Of a stretch of DNA of 64,000 nucleotides, positions 1-8,369 are shown one piece after another. A program made the translations under genes and the position numbers. The notes beneath the pieces are model-generated. The model worked only from the letters and a program-made list of their open reading frames with translations, had not been told where the DNA came from and made no database searches. The DNA comes from Melioribacter sp051488665 (GTDB lineage: Bacteria; Bacteroidota; Ignavibacteria; Ignavibacteriales; Melioribacteraceae): positions 434,001 through 498,000 of the forward strand of contig NZ_JBPSEG010000002.1 of NCBI RefSeq assembly GCF_051488665.1. Direction: 5' to 3'. Every line of letters begins with the position of its first letter. The stretch's first letter is position 1.

Positions 1-307
1 AATAAAGGAGAACGGACAAAGTTAACGATGTAAACGTCAAAAATATATAAGCGGTTGAATATGTAAGTTTTTTGTCTTTTTCGTCTGCCGCTGAATTATA
101 TTTCATAAATGCGGCGTCCATTCCGTAGATAAACACGACGTTCAAAAATGCAATGTAGGCGTAAATGTTCGAATAGATGCCGACGTCCCGGGGCTCGAAT
201 ACATTCGTGTAAAACGGCACGAGAAGGAAATTCAGAAATCTTCCCACTATCGTGCTGATGCCGTAAATGACAGTGTCTTTTGTTAATTCTTTTATTTTAT
301 CGAACAT
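1..307 (-). CDS. Polysaccharide flippase (Wzx/MATE-like), partial, 3' end outside window
   Basis: The minus-strand frame opens at an ATG at 307 and stays open to the window edge, giving the first 102 residues. The N-terminus begins MFDKIKELTKDTVIYGIST, followed by a hydrophobic stretch (VGRFLNFLLVPFYTNVF), then IYSNIYAYIAFLNVVFIYGM and a further membrane segment near residue 85. This is the start expected for a polysaccharide/lipid-linked oligosaccharide flippase of the MVF/MATE-like superfamily. It is the last visible gene of the polysaccharide locus and the second flippase in it, after the one at 10729-12177. The family is clear from the first transmembrane pair; the substrate cannot be told. 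Confidence 0.7.
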   Translation of the reverse strand, partial: MFDKIKELTKDTVIYGISTIVGRFLNFLLVPFYTNVFEPRDVGIYSNIYAYIAFLNVVFIYGMDAAFMKYNSAADEKDKKLTYSTAYIFLTFTSLTLSVLLY

Positions 308-364
308 AACAGGTTGAAAATAATCGTTAAAAATTACGAAAAATAATTCATATTAACTTTCAAA

Positions 365-463
365 GGTCTGGAGTTTTGGGGTTTGGAAGTTTGGGAGTTT
401 TGGGGTTGGGAAGTTTGGGAGTTTTGGGGTTTGGGGGTTGGGAAGTTTTGGGGTTGGAGTTGG
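365..463. repeat. G/T-rich 24-nt tandem repeat with G-quadruplex potential
   Basis: On the plus strand three consecutive 24-nt units lie at 382-405, 406-429 and 430-453. Each ends in GTTTTGGGG, and units 1 and 2 differ at only two positions. A half unit (365-381) precedes them and a decayed tail (454-463) follows. The stretch holds at least nine runs of three to five G separated by short T/A linkers, enough for several G-quadruplexes on the plus strand. In a minus-strand transcript of the locus it would be C-rich. It fills most of the gap between the thioesterase and the partial flippase. Confidence 0.85.
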
Positions 464-492
464 CGAGTTGAAATGCCAGGCAGCTGCAATTT

Positions 493-903
493 TCATTCGA
501 AATATTTCTTCAACGCATCGACGTAAATTTTGGGAGGGCGAACGGCTTTTTTGGTATCCGCTCTGATGAAGACGTGCGTAGTATAACCTTTTGCAATAAG
601 CGTTCCGTCTTCTTTGCGTTTAATTTCGTATTCGATATGGACTCGAGGCGAATGCAGTTGATTTAGCGACGCGGTTATTTGAAGTATATCGTCGTATGTG
701 GCGGGCGAAAAGTATTGAACTTTAGCTTCGATGAGCGGCAGCTGATAACCGTTTTTTTCCACTTCCGAATATGCCAGTCCGGTCGAGCGGAGCAGTTCCG
801 TTCTGCCGACTTCAAAATATTCGAGATATTTGCCGTTATAGACAAACTGCATTTTGTCCGTATCGGCGTATCTTACTCTGATTTCCGTGGTATAAGAGAG
901 CAT
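493..903 (-). CDS. Acyl-CoA thioesterase, YbgC/4HBT hotdog family
   Basis: This 136-residue protein has the usual length of a single hotdog domain. The signature RYADTDKMQFVYNGKYLEYFE at residues 11-31 is that of 4-hydroxybenzoyl-CoA thioesterase-like enzymes, with Asp16 in the catalytic position. Family members hydrolyse acyl-CoA thioesters, and YbgC-type members work with phospholipid synthesis and the Tol-Pal system. The gene lies 26 nt downstream of accA on the same strand, so a role in acyl-CoA/lipid turnover is a reasonable inference. The substrate is unknown. The start is an ATG at 903. Confidence 0.85.
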   Translation of the reverse strand: MLSYTTEIRVRYADTDKMQFVYNGKYLEYFEVGRTELLRSTGLAYSEVEKNGYQLPLIEAKVQYFSPATYDDILQITASLNQLHSPRVHIEYEIKRKEDGTLIAKGYTTHVFIRADTKKAVRPPKIYVDALKKYFE

Positions 904-929
904 CTGAGGTAACCGTAATTAGTCCAAAA

Positions 930-1880
930 TTACTCTTCGTAAACGCCCATTTTCCCGAATTTTTCCAGTCTGTTTTGTATTAACTTATCGGGTTTAATTT
1001 TAATAAGGGCATTCAATTCTTCCAAAAGAATGTTTTTCAAAATGTCCGCCATTTTCTGCGGGTCTTTATGAGCACCTCCGAGAGGCTCCGGAATTATCCT
1101 GTCGATAATCCCCTGCTCGAGAAGATCGTCGGCTGTTAATTTAAGGGCTTCAGCCGCCTGCTCCTTAAAATCCCAGCTGCGCCACAAAATACTGGAACAC
1201 GATTCCGGACTTATAACCGAGTACCAGGTATTTTGCAGCATTAAAATCCTGTCGCCCACACCGATGCCGAGAGCACCGCCGCTGGCTCCTTCGCCGATAA
1301 TAACGACTATAATCGGAACTTTAAGCCTGCTCATTTCGAGCAGATTTCTGGCAATTGCTTCGGCTTGTCCTCGTTGTTCGGCTTCCAATCCGGGATACGC
1401 GCCCGGCGTGTCGAGCATAGTAATTACCGGTTTGTTGAATTTTTCGGCAAGTTTCATCAGTCGAAGCGCTTTACGATACCCTTCCGGATTAGGCATACCG
1501 AAATTACGGTAAAGATTCGATTTTGTGTCCCGCCCCTTTTGATGACCGATTATCATTACCTTCTGACCGTCGAGTTTTGCAAAGCCGCCGACAATCGCTT
1601 TGTCGTCTTTGAAAAGCCGGTCGCCGTGCAATTCTACGAAATCGGAAGTCATCATATAGATATAATCGAGAGTAGAAGGTCTTTCGGGGTGGCGCGCCAG
1701 CTGAACTTTCTGCCAGCGCGTTAAGTTTTGATAAATGTTCTTTTTCAGCTCTTCTACCTTTTCTTCTAATTTTTTTATTTCGCCCGATATATCGAGTTGT
1801 CCCTCGTATTTTTTCATTTCTTCGATTTTATTTTCCAATTCAACGATTGGCTTTTCGAAATCGAGAGTGTTCTTTGCCAT
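930..1880 (-). CDS. accA: Acetyl-CoA carboxylase carboxyltransferase subunit alpha
   Basis: This 316-residue protein is colinear with AccA. An N-terminal charged helical region (about residues 8-50) precedes the carboxyltransferase fold, with LTRWQKVQLARHPERP at 53-68, LDTPGAYPG at 156-164 and GEGASGGALGIG at 196-207. Together with AccD it moves the carboxyl group from carboxybiotin to acetyl-CoA, making malonyl-CoA for fatty acid synthesis in the cytoplasm. accD is not in the window. The gene starts 7 nt after the stop of the upstream GT2 fusion gene, so it is probably expressed with the polysaccharide locus. The start ATG is at 1880. Confidence 0.96.
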   Translation of the reverse strand: MAKNTLDFEKPIVELENKIEEMKKYEGQLDISGEIKKLEEKVEELKKNIYQNLTRWQKVQLARHPERPSTLDYIYMMTSDFVELHGDRLFKDDKAIVGGFAKLDGQKVMIIGHQKGRDTKSNLYRNFGMPNPEGYRKALRLMKLAEKFNKPVITMLDTPGAYPGLEAEQRGQAEAIARNLLEMSRLKVPIIVVIIGEGASGGALGIGVGDRILMLQNTWYSVISPESCSSILWRSWDFKEQAAEALKLTADDLLEQGIIDRIIPEPLGGAHKDPQKMADILKNILLEELNALIKIKPDKLIQNRLEKFGKMGVYEE

Positions 1881-1887
1881 TCTTTTT

Positions 1888-3888
1888 TTACTCCGTCCTT
1901 AATATCATTTTGGAAAATGTCCTGCCCAGTATTTCCAGATCGAGCCATATATTCTGGTTCTTAGCGTAAAACAGGTCGAGACTTTTTAGTTCCACTTCGT
2001 CGTCGGGATTAATATTTTCAACATACCAGAGTCCCGTCAATCCGGGTTTGCCTACGTAGAGGTCGCCGTAATACGAATTATTTTTCGGACCCACAAAACT
2101 CTTCCCGCCTTTAAGAACCTGCGGAATTTGCAGAACAAAATTTCTGAATTCTCCTTTAGAGCCTTTTCCCTTCCTGAATTTTTCGGCTAAATATATAAAA
2201 GGATATACTAAAAGCAAAATGAAGATTAAACTCAAAATTTTATCGAATATCAGTTTGGTTACTCGATGTCCGAATGAAGAAATGTTATAATTTATTTTTA
2301 AGAGCGGCAAATCTTCGAGCATCGTTACGGAAGATTTACCCACAAGATAATCGAGCTCTTTGCCGGAAACCATAAAATCGACATTTAAACCCTGAGATTC
2401 CGAGACTGCAAAAAATATCTGGTCGTAATTAATTTCATCCGAAGAAAAGATAACCTTTTCTATTTTATATTCGGCGATAATTTTGCGTAAATTATCGAGC
2501 GAGCCGATAACTTTATAACCGCCGATCACCTCGCCTATTTTTTTTCTGTCGGTAGAAATGAAACCAGTAACCTGATATAACGAAACGATGTTCGATTTGA
2601 GTTTCGAAGCGAGCTCGGCTGCTTTAGCGGGCGAAGCCACTATTAGAGTTTTTGCTTTGCGCGATTCGCTTACAAGTCCCAAACCCGTAAATACTTTGAA
2701 AACTATACGCCATATTGAAAAAGTAATAAAAGAAAAACCGTAAGTAATAAGCACCACGGCGCGACTGAATGCGAATTGCTTGAAGAAATAAGTCAATGCC
2801 GAAAGAATAATCAAGCCGTATACGAGCGCAATCAAACTCCTCAGAACCGATAGCGCATTTTTTTTGTACGCCCCCGCAGCGGCGGAAATAAATATTTGCA
2901 ATAATGCAGGAATAAAATAGACCCACGGTTTTGCATAGCCGGGAAATCCGAGCCAGTGTTCGTTCGCATAAATTTTTTCCGCAAGATAAACCGCCCCGCT
3001 CATTAATATGAAATCGAAGAGAACGCTCAACAGCACGAGTTTATACACATTGGCAAAGGCAATCAGTTTGCGGAAGAAAATTGCCAATCTCAATATCCAT
3101 TGAACGATAAACGAAGAGGACAAATGCTTTTTGACGAACAGATGCATCGCATCGTAAAAATATTTTGTTTCGTCAATACCGCTTCTTTTTGTGCTTTCGC
3201 CTTTATAATGAAAAATTTCGGTAGAGTGGACGTAATAAACTTTATATCCCGCTTTTTGAGTTCGGTAACAAAGGTCCAAATCCTCGCCGTACATAAAAAA
3301 CTGAGGGTCGAATCCGCCTATTTTATCGTAAACTTCGCGCCGCATCATCATAAAAGCGCCGCTTACCGCGTCCACTTCGTAAGTTTGATTTTCGTCCAGA
3401 TAAGTAAGGTTATATTTTGCAAACAGTCTGCTCTTGGGAAAGAGACTGCTGAGTCCCATCACTTTCGTAAACGACGTCCAGGGACCGGGGAAACTGCGCC
3501 GGCAGGCGAGTTGAAGCGTGCCGTCCGGATTCAATACTTTACAGCCTGCGATTCCCGCGTCGGGATGATTTTCGAAAAATCCGATCATCTCCCTGAAAGT
3601 GTCTTCTTTAACAATTGTGTCCGGATTGAGCAAAAGAATATATTTGCCGCGCGCTTTTTCAAGAGCAATGTTGTTCGCCGCTCCGAAGCCTACGTTTTTT
3701 TCGTTGGCAATTAAAACTACCTCCGGGAATTTGGTCTTAATGGCTTCTACGCTGCCGTCTTCCGAAGCGTTGTCTACCACTATCGTTTCAATCGAAAGAT
3801 TATCCGAAGCCTTGCGTATCGATTCGAGGAGATTGAGAAGGAATTCCTTTACGTTATAATTTACTATTATTATCGAAAGGTCGATCAT
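1888..3888 (-). CDS. GT2 glycosyltransferase fused to a core-deleted polyprenyl glycosylphosphotransferase
   Basis: This 666-residue protein has three parts. Residues 1 to about 265 are a GT-A glycosyltransferase of family 2 (rhamnosyltransferase/WbbL-like) with LSIIIVNYNV at the start, LLLNPDT, and GEDLDLCYRTQKAGY. Residues of about 265-400 hold several membrane helices. Residues of about 405-515 form a nucleotide-binding-like domain typical of WbaP/WcaJ-type initiating transferases. Residues 545-666 resemble the C-terminal sugar-transferase domain (SFVGP, KPGLTGLWYV, LDLFYAKN). About 65 residues between the membrane helix and SFVGP are missing compared with the intact enzyme at 4623-6026. 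The missing part includes the KQERVG and RLDEIPQ regions. The second half is therefore probably not catalytic. The start ATG is at 3888. Confidence 0.8.
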   Translation of the reverse strand: MIDLSIIIVNYNVKEFLLNLLESIRKASDNLSIETIVVDNASEDGSVEAIKTKFPEVVLIANEKNVGFGAANNIALEKARGKYILLLNPDTIVKEDTFREMIGFFENHPDAGIAGCKVLNPDGTLQLACRRSFPGPWTSFTKVMGLSSLFPKSRLFAKYNLTYLDENQTYEVDAVSGAFMMMRREVYDKIGGFDPQFFMYGEDLDLCYRTQKAGYKVYYVHSTEIFHYKGESTKRSGIDETKYFYDAMHLFVKKHLSSSFIVQWILRLAIFFRKLIAFANVYKLVLLSVLFDFILMSGAVYLAEKIYANEHWLGFPGYAKPWVYFIPALLQIFISAAAGAYKKNALSVLRSLIALVYGLIILSALTYFFKQFAFSRAVVLITYGFSFITFSIWRIVFKVFTGLGLVSESRKAKTLIVASPAKAAELASKLKSNIVSLYQVTGFISTDRKKIGEVIGGYKVIGSLDNLRKIIAEYKIEKVIFSSDEINYDQIFFAVSESQGLNVDFMVSGKELDYLVGKSSVTMLEDLPLLKINYNISSFGHRVTKLIFDKILSLIFILLLVYPFIYLAEKFRKGKGSKGEFRNFVLQIPQVLKGGKSFVGPKNNSYYGDLYVGKPGLTGLWYVENINPDDEVELKSLDLFYAKNQNIWLDLEILGRTFSKMILRTE

Positions 3889-3889
3889 T

Positions 3890-4606
3890 TTAGTTTTTCA
3901 GTCCGAATAAACTTTGAAAGCGAAGTTTCCAAACCATGAATACGGCTTCGCGCACAATTTTGCGCGACATTTTTGACGTACCCTGCACTCTGTCTGCAAA
4001 AGTAATCGGAATTTCCGTAATCTTGAAATTCTTTTTCCACGCGTGGAAATTCATTTCAATCTGGAACGAGTAACCGTTTGACTTGATTTTATCGAGGTCG
4101 ATAGACTCGAGCACTTCGCGCCGGAAACATTTGAATCCTCCCGTCGCGTCTTTTACCGGCATGCACGTAATTACTCTTGTATAAACATTTGCAAAATAAC
4201 TCAACAGCAGTCTGCTTATAGGCCAGTTGATGACTCTTACTCCGTTAATGTAGCGGCTTCCTATTACAAGATCGTAATCTTTAATTTTTTCGAGAAAGTT
4301 TTCTATTTCATCAGGGTCGTGCGAAAAATCAGCGTCCATTTGTATAACGGCGTCGTACCCGTTTTTAAGCATAAACTTAAAACCTTCAACGTATGCCGTG
4401 CCGAGTCCCGATTTTTTTTCTCTTTTAATAAGAAAAACCCTGTTGTCTTTATCGGAAAGTTCCTTTACGTAATCCGAAGTTCCGTCGGGCGAATTATCGT
4501 CGACTACCAGGACATTCAGCTCCGGGTATTTTTCGAGAATATAAGGGATGAGTTTCCGGATATTATCGAGTTCGTTATAAGTCGGTATTATTACAAGAGT
4601 TTTCAT
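3890..4606 (-). CDS. Polyprenol-phosphate mannosyltransferase-like GT2 (DPM1-like)
   Basis: This 238-residue protein is a complete GT-A domain of the dolichol/polyprenol-phosphate mannose synthase type. It opens MKTLVIIPTYNELDNIRKLI, has VVDDNSPDGT near residue 36, IQMDADFSHDPDEI near residue 88 and SRYINGVRVINWP near residue 117. The C-terminus lacks the extra membrane domain of the GtrB type. The family transfers a sugar, usually mannose or glucose, from a nucleotide sugar to a polyprenyl phosphate. The sugar donated here is not readable. It lies 1 nt before the GT2 fusion gene and 16 nt after the glycosylphosphotransferase gene, consistent with one operon. Confidence 0.88.
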   Translation of the reverse strand: MKTLVIIPTYNELDNIRKLIPYILEKYPELNVLVVDDNSPDGTSDYVKELSDKDNRVFLIKREKKSGLGTAYVEGFKFMLKNGYDAVIQMDADFSHDPDEIENFLEKIKDYDLVIGSRYINGVRVINWPISRLLLSYFANVYTRVITCMPVKDATGGFKCFRREVLESIDLDKIKSNGYSFQIEMNFHAWKKNFKITEIPITFADRVQGTSKMSRKIVREAVFMVWKLRFQSLFGLKN

Positions 4607-4622
4607 AATTAAATTTCATTTG

Positions 4623-6026
4623 TTATTCGTAATGACCTTTACCGAACAATACTACAAAGACTGTCCGTAAAATTATCTTGAAGTCGAGCCTCAAGCTCAT
4701 ATTTTCGATATAGAAGAGATCGTAGCGCAATTTGATTTTTACGTCTTCGATCGACTCGTCGTATTTATGTTTAACCTGCGCCCAGCCGGTCAAACCGGGA
4801 CGCACTTTAAGTCTTCTCTTATACAACGGAATTTCTTTGGAAAGTTTCTCAACGAAATAAGGTCTTTCTGGTCTAGGGCCCACAAAACTCATGTCGCCTT
4901 TTAGAACATTGATAGCCTGCGGTATTTCGTCCAGTCGAACTTTGCGCAGAAATTTTCCGACATTTGTAATACGCGGGTCTCCTTTGGACGACCATACAGG
5001 GCCGGTATGTTTTTCGGCGTCTTTAATCATGGTTCGGAATTTAATTATCTTAAATATTTTACCATTCATACCGACGCGTTCCTGTTTATAAAAAACGGGA
5101 CCTTCGCTTTCGAGTTTAATGGCTATTGCAGCCAGAATAGTAGCCGGCGATGTAATAATTAGCAGTAAAAGAGAAAAGAAGATATCCATTATCCGCTTGA
5201 TTTTCTTTTCCCATTCTGGCATCAATTCCGGCATAACGTCGATCAGCGGGGAACCGTAGAGTTGCAAAATTCTGGCTTGTCCGCTAATAATATCGTAAAG
5301 GTCGGCGACCATTTTAATTTCGACTTTCGTGCTGTCGCATTTATCGATAACCTTAATTATCAGTTCTTCGTCGTGTTTGTCCAGAGCTATAATAACGTTG
5401 CGAATGTCGTTCCGTTCGATAATTTTTTCAAGCTCGTCGATTGTGCCTTGCACTTCAATATTGTCGTGAGTTTTGCCGACATGTCCTTTGTGAGCGGCAA
5501 CGAAAGCCGCTACGTCCAATCCGAATTCGGGGTGGCGCTTGATCGAATGCAGGATTTCTTTTGCCTTATCGTTAAAGCCGACAATGAGAGCCTTCCTGCG
5601 TCCGATGCCGTTAATCAGCAAACGGCGCTGCAAACTTCGCACGAACAATCTTCCCGAGCCGACAAAGAAGAGGAAAATTCCCCAATAAAGCAGAATGAAT
5701 AAACGGAACGACGTTCTGCCGTTAGTCGAGTAGTCGTCCATAACAATTAAGAAGAAGAGTATAAAAATACCGACGAACGAGGCTTTAAAAAGAGTGGAAA
5801 TTTCGTCGAAGCGGGAGAGCGCAAACCATGTTCTGTACATTCCGACAAAGATAAAAATTAGCAGCCAATAAAAATAAACCGCAATCATCGGCAGGAAAAA
5901 ATCCGGCTGCGAAATCAATTCGAACCAGCCAGTATTAACCCGCAAATAAAAGAAAAGAAACCAGGTCAGATTAATGGTAATAAAATCGGTAACGAGCAGA
6001 AGAATTTTTTCTGTCTTTTTATTCAA
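4623..6026 (-). CDS. Undecaprenyl-phosphate glycosylphosphotransferase (initiating sugar transferase)
   Basis: This 467-residue protein has the full layout of a WcaJ/WbaP-type enzyme: four to five N-terminal membrane helices (about 1-130), a central nucleotide-binding-like domain (about 140-255) and the C-terminal bacterial sugar-transferase domain. The last contains EGPVFYKQERVG, FKIIKFRTM, VRLDEIPQAINVLKGDMSFVGPRP (key DE pair) and RPGLTGWAQV. It places the first sugar-1-phosphate on undecaprenyl phosphate at the inner membrane, which starts repeat-unit assembly. The first codon is TTG at 6026, preceded by GGAG seven nt upstream; no ATG fits as well. It is the only intact initiating transferase in the locus. 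Confidence 0.92.
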   Translation of the reverse strand: MNKKTEKILLLVTDFITINLTWFLFFYLRVNTGWFELISQPDFFLPMIAVYFYWLLIFIFVGMYRTWFALSRFDEISTLFKASFVGIFILFFLIVMDDYSTNGRTSFRLFILLYWGIFLFFVGSGRLFVRSLQRRLLINGIGRRKALIVGFNDKAKEILHSIKRHPEFGLDVAAFVAAHKGHVGKTHDNIEVQGTIDELEKIIERNDIRNVIIALDKHDEELIIKVIDKCDSTKVEIKMVADLYDIISGQARILQLYGSPLIDVMPELMPEWEKKIKRIMDIFFSLLLLIITSPATILAAIAIKLESEGPVFYKQERVGMNGKIFKIIKFRTMIKDAEKHTGPVWSSKGDPRITNVGKFLRKVRLDEIPQAINVLKGDMSFVGPRPERPYFVEKLSKEIPLYKRRLKVRPGLTGWAQVKHKYDESIEDVKIKLRYDLFYIENMSLRLDFKIILRTVFVVLFGKGHYE

Positions 6027-6043
6027 ACTTTTCTCCGAAGTAA

Positions 6044-7231
6044 CTATAACTTGTTCAATATTGTTTTCGAAATATGTTCGCCGATAGCCAGCGACGCTGT
6101 CGCGGCAGGCGAAGGAGCGTTACATACATGCACGACTCTTCTGTCTTCAAGAATATAAAAATCGTCTAGCAGACCTCCGTTCCGGCTGCATGCCTGAGCT
6201 CTAACGCCCGCACCGCCGGGAATCAAGTCATCTTCCTGGATCGACGGCATCAATTTTTTCAACTCTTTTACAAACGCTCTTTTGCTAAAAGAACGGTAAA
6301 ATTCGCCAAGTCCCACTTTCCAATACTTAAACGCAATTTTATAAAAACCGAGCCACGAAAAAATATCAAAACTATCTTTAAGATTAAAATCGAATTTAGA
6401 ATAGCCTTCCCGTTTGAAGCTGAGCACCGCATTGGGACCGGCTTCCAGCCCGCCGTCTATCATACGCGTAAAATGAACTCCGAGAAACGGGAAAGCCGGA
6501 TTGGGCACAGGATAGATCAGTCCGTTTACAACGGATTGATTTTTGACTTTGTAATACTCGCCGCGAAAAGGGATTATACGTACATCCAGATTTGGATGAG
6601 TCAATTTGGCGATTCTGTCCGAATGCAAACCCGCGCACGACGCCACGCATTTCGAAACGAACGTTCCCTTATCGGTGATTACTTCGCATTTGTCCGTCTT
6701 TATTTTAATGTCTTTCACGCTTGCATTTAATTCTATTTTACCGCCGAGTTCGAGTATTCTTTCGAGATAAGCCGCCGCTACTTTTTTAAAGTCGACGATT
6801 CCGGTTTGAGGCACATAAATTGCTTTGACACCGGCGGCGTTGGGTTCTGTCTTTTTAATTTCATCCGGGTCGATAATTTTGAGTCCAGTCAGCCCGTTCT
6901 CTATGCCGCGGTTGTAGATATTCTCGAGCAGTGGAATTTGATCCTTCGATACCGCAGTGATTATTTTACCCGTCAGTTTATACTCGATATTTCTTTCCTC
7001 GCAAAATTCGAGGAGCATTTGGTAGCCTCGTCTGCAATTCAGGGCTTTTAGACTGCCGGGTTTATAATAAATTCCGGAATGAATAACGCCGCTGTTATTG
7101 CCTGTTTGATGCGCGGCAATACGGGATTCTTTTTCGATTAAAAGGATTCTCAGATTCGGATTAGTTTCCAGCAATTTCAATCCGGTAGCAAGTCCTACAA
7201 TCCCAGCGCCTATGATGATGATGTCGTGCAT
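6044..7231 (-). CDS. lhgO: L-2-hydroxyglutarate oxidase (FAD-dependent)
   Basis: This 395-residue protein matches LhgO/YgaF. It has an N-terminal FAD-binding Rossmann motif (IIIGAGIVGLATGLKLLE, residues 5-22), then KESRIAAHQTGNNSGVIHSGIYY near residue 35, and the C-terminal GGAGVRAQACSRNGGLLDDF. The family oxidises L-2-hydroxyglutarate to 2-oxoglutarate and passes electrons to the quinone pool. It sits inside the polysaccharide operon, 4 nt after a GT4 gene and 17 nt before the initiating transferase. The housekeeping role may therefore be replaced by oxidation of a sugar or acid precursor, but that is only inference from position. The family assignment is firm; the substrate is less so. Confidence 0.85.
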   Translation of the reverse strand: MHDIIIIGAGIVGLATGLKLLETNPNLRILLIEKESRIAAHQTGNNSGVIHSGIYYKPGSLKALNCRRGYQMLLEFCEERNIEYKLTGKIITAVSKDQIPLLENIYNRGIENGLTGLKIIDPDEIKKTEPNAAGVKAIYVPQTGIVDFKKVAAAYLERILELGGKIELNASVKDIKIKTDKCEVITDKGTFVSKCVASCAGLHSDRIAKLTHPNLDVRIIPFRGEYYKVKNQSVVNGLIYPVPNPAFPFLGVHFTRMIDGGLEAGPNAVLSFKREGYSKFDFNLKDSFDIFSWLGFYKIAFKYWKVGLGEFYRSFSKRAFVKELKKLMPSIQEDDLIPGGAGVRAQACSRNGGLLDDFYILEDRRVVHVCNAPSPAATASLAIGEHISKTILNKL

Positions 7232-7235
7232 AATG

Positions 7236-8369
7236 TTATTGTTTTAAAAGTCGTCTGTAAATATTCATATATTTTTCCGTCATTACATCCAATCCGAATT
7301 TAGATTTCAATGATAAATTATGATTAACTATTAGTTCTTTATTGTCTTTAATAAACAATAATTTCTTTATAAAATCATCAAAATTATTTAATTCGTAGAG
7401 CTGTCTTGTATCGTTATTAACAATTTCGCGGTTGCCTCCTACATCCGTTGTAAGTATAGGCAGTCCGGCAAAAAGAGCCTCGAGAAGACTTATGGAAAGG
7501 CCTTCGTATCTGGAAGGAAGCACAAACACGTCGAAAGCTTTGATGTATTTATACGATTCTTTAATTGCGCCCACAAAAAAGAAATCTTTTTCTGCGCCCA
7601 TTTGTTGAATTTTCTTTTTGTAATCACCGCCAAAAGGCCCGTCGCCTATGATAATTAATTTTAACGAGGGTAATCTTTTCTTAATTTCGACGAAGTTGTC
7701 TATTAAAAAATCATAATTTTTTTGATACGACAATCTTCCGGTTGAGCCGATGATAAAGCACTCGTCAAATGTAAATCGGCAAAGATTATTGAAAAATTCG
7801 ACGGCTTGTTTTTTAGAAAAGTATTCCAATCCTTCTTCCGGCAATCCGTTATAAATCACCTCTCCGGATTTTACAATATTATAATTTACCGCTTCCTTAT
7901 AATTAATTTCACTTACAAATACGGATGCGTCCAACATATGCGACAACGCTTTAAAGTAATACCTGGTAACAAGCTTCAAGATTTGAGGCGACTGATAATT
8001 TTTGTCCAGCAAAGAAAGTCCATGAAAAGTAAATACGATTTTGGGCTTATATTTTAAGAACAACGCCGATATTACGGAGAGAAGAGTATTCGTACTATTG
8101 AGGTGTACGATCTGGAAATTATTTTTTTTTAGCAGTAGAAATATATCAAAGATAAAATAGAGAGCATTAAAAATATTTACGTCTCGTTTTAGGGACTTTA
8201 AATAATAATGCTCAACGTTATGTTTTTTCAGTTCCTCAAAAAGATATCCTCCGTCGCCTGCCGCGACTGCAACGTCCACGCCTCTTTTTTTTAATTCTTT
8301 GGCGAGGTTTAAAACAAAAACCTGAGCTCCGCCGATTTCCGATTTTGTGATAACAAGGAGAAGTTTCAT
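7236..8369 (-). CDS. Glycosyltransferase family 4 (GT-B fold)
   Basis: This 377-residue protein begins MKLLLVITKSEIGGAQVFVLNLAKEL, the usual GT4 acceptor-domain start with GGA. The C-terminal half has GSTGRLSYQKNYDFLI, GDGPFGGDY and DVFVLPSRYEGLSISLLEALFAGLPILTT, which carries the EX7E nucleotide-sugar binding motif. It acts in the cytoplasm on lipid-linked oligosaccharide. Donor and acceptor are unknown. The start ATG at 8369 overlaps the stop of the neighbouring GT4 gene by one base. Base composition is distinctly AT-rich, as in the next five kilobases. Confidence 0.88.
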   Translation of the reverse strand: MKLLLVITKSEIGGAQVFVLNLAKELKKRGVDVAVAAGDGGYLFEELKKHNVEHYYLKSLKRDVNIFNALYFIFDIFLLLKKNNFQIVHLNSTNTLLSVISALFLKYKPKIVFTFHGLSLLDKNYQSPQILKLVTRYYFKALSHMLDASVFVSEINYKEAVNYNIVKSGEVIYNGLPEEGLEYFSKKQAVEFFNNLCRFTFDECFIIGSTGRLSYQKNYDFLIDNFVEIKKRLPSLKLIIIGDGPFGGDYKKKIQQMGAEKDFFFVGAIKESYKYIKAFDVFVLPSRYEGLSISLLEALFAGLPILTTDVGGNREIVNNDTRQLYELNNFDDFIKKLLFIKDNKELIVNHNLSLKSKFGLDVMTEKYMNIYRRLLKQ

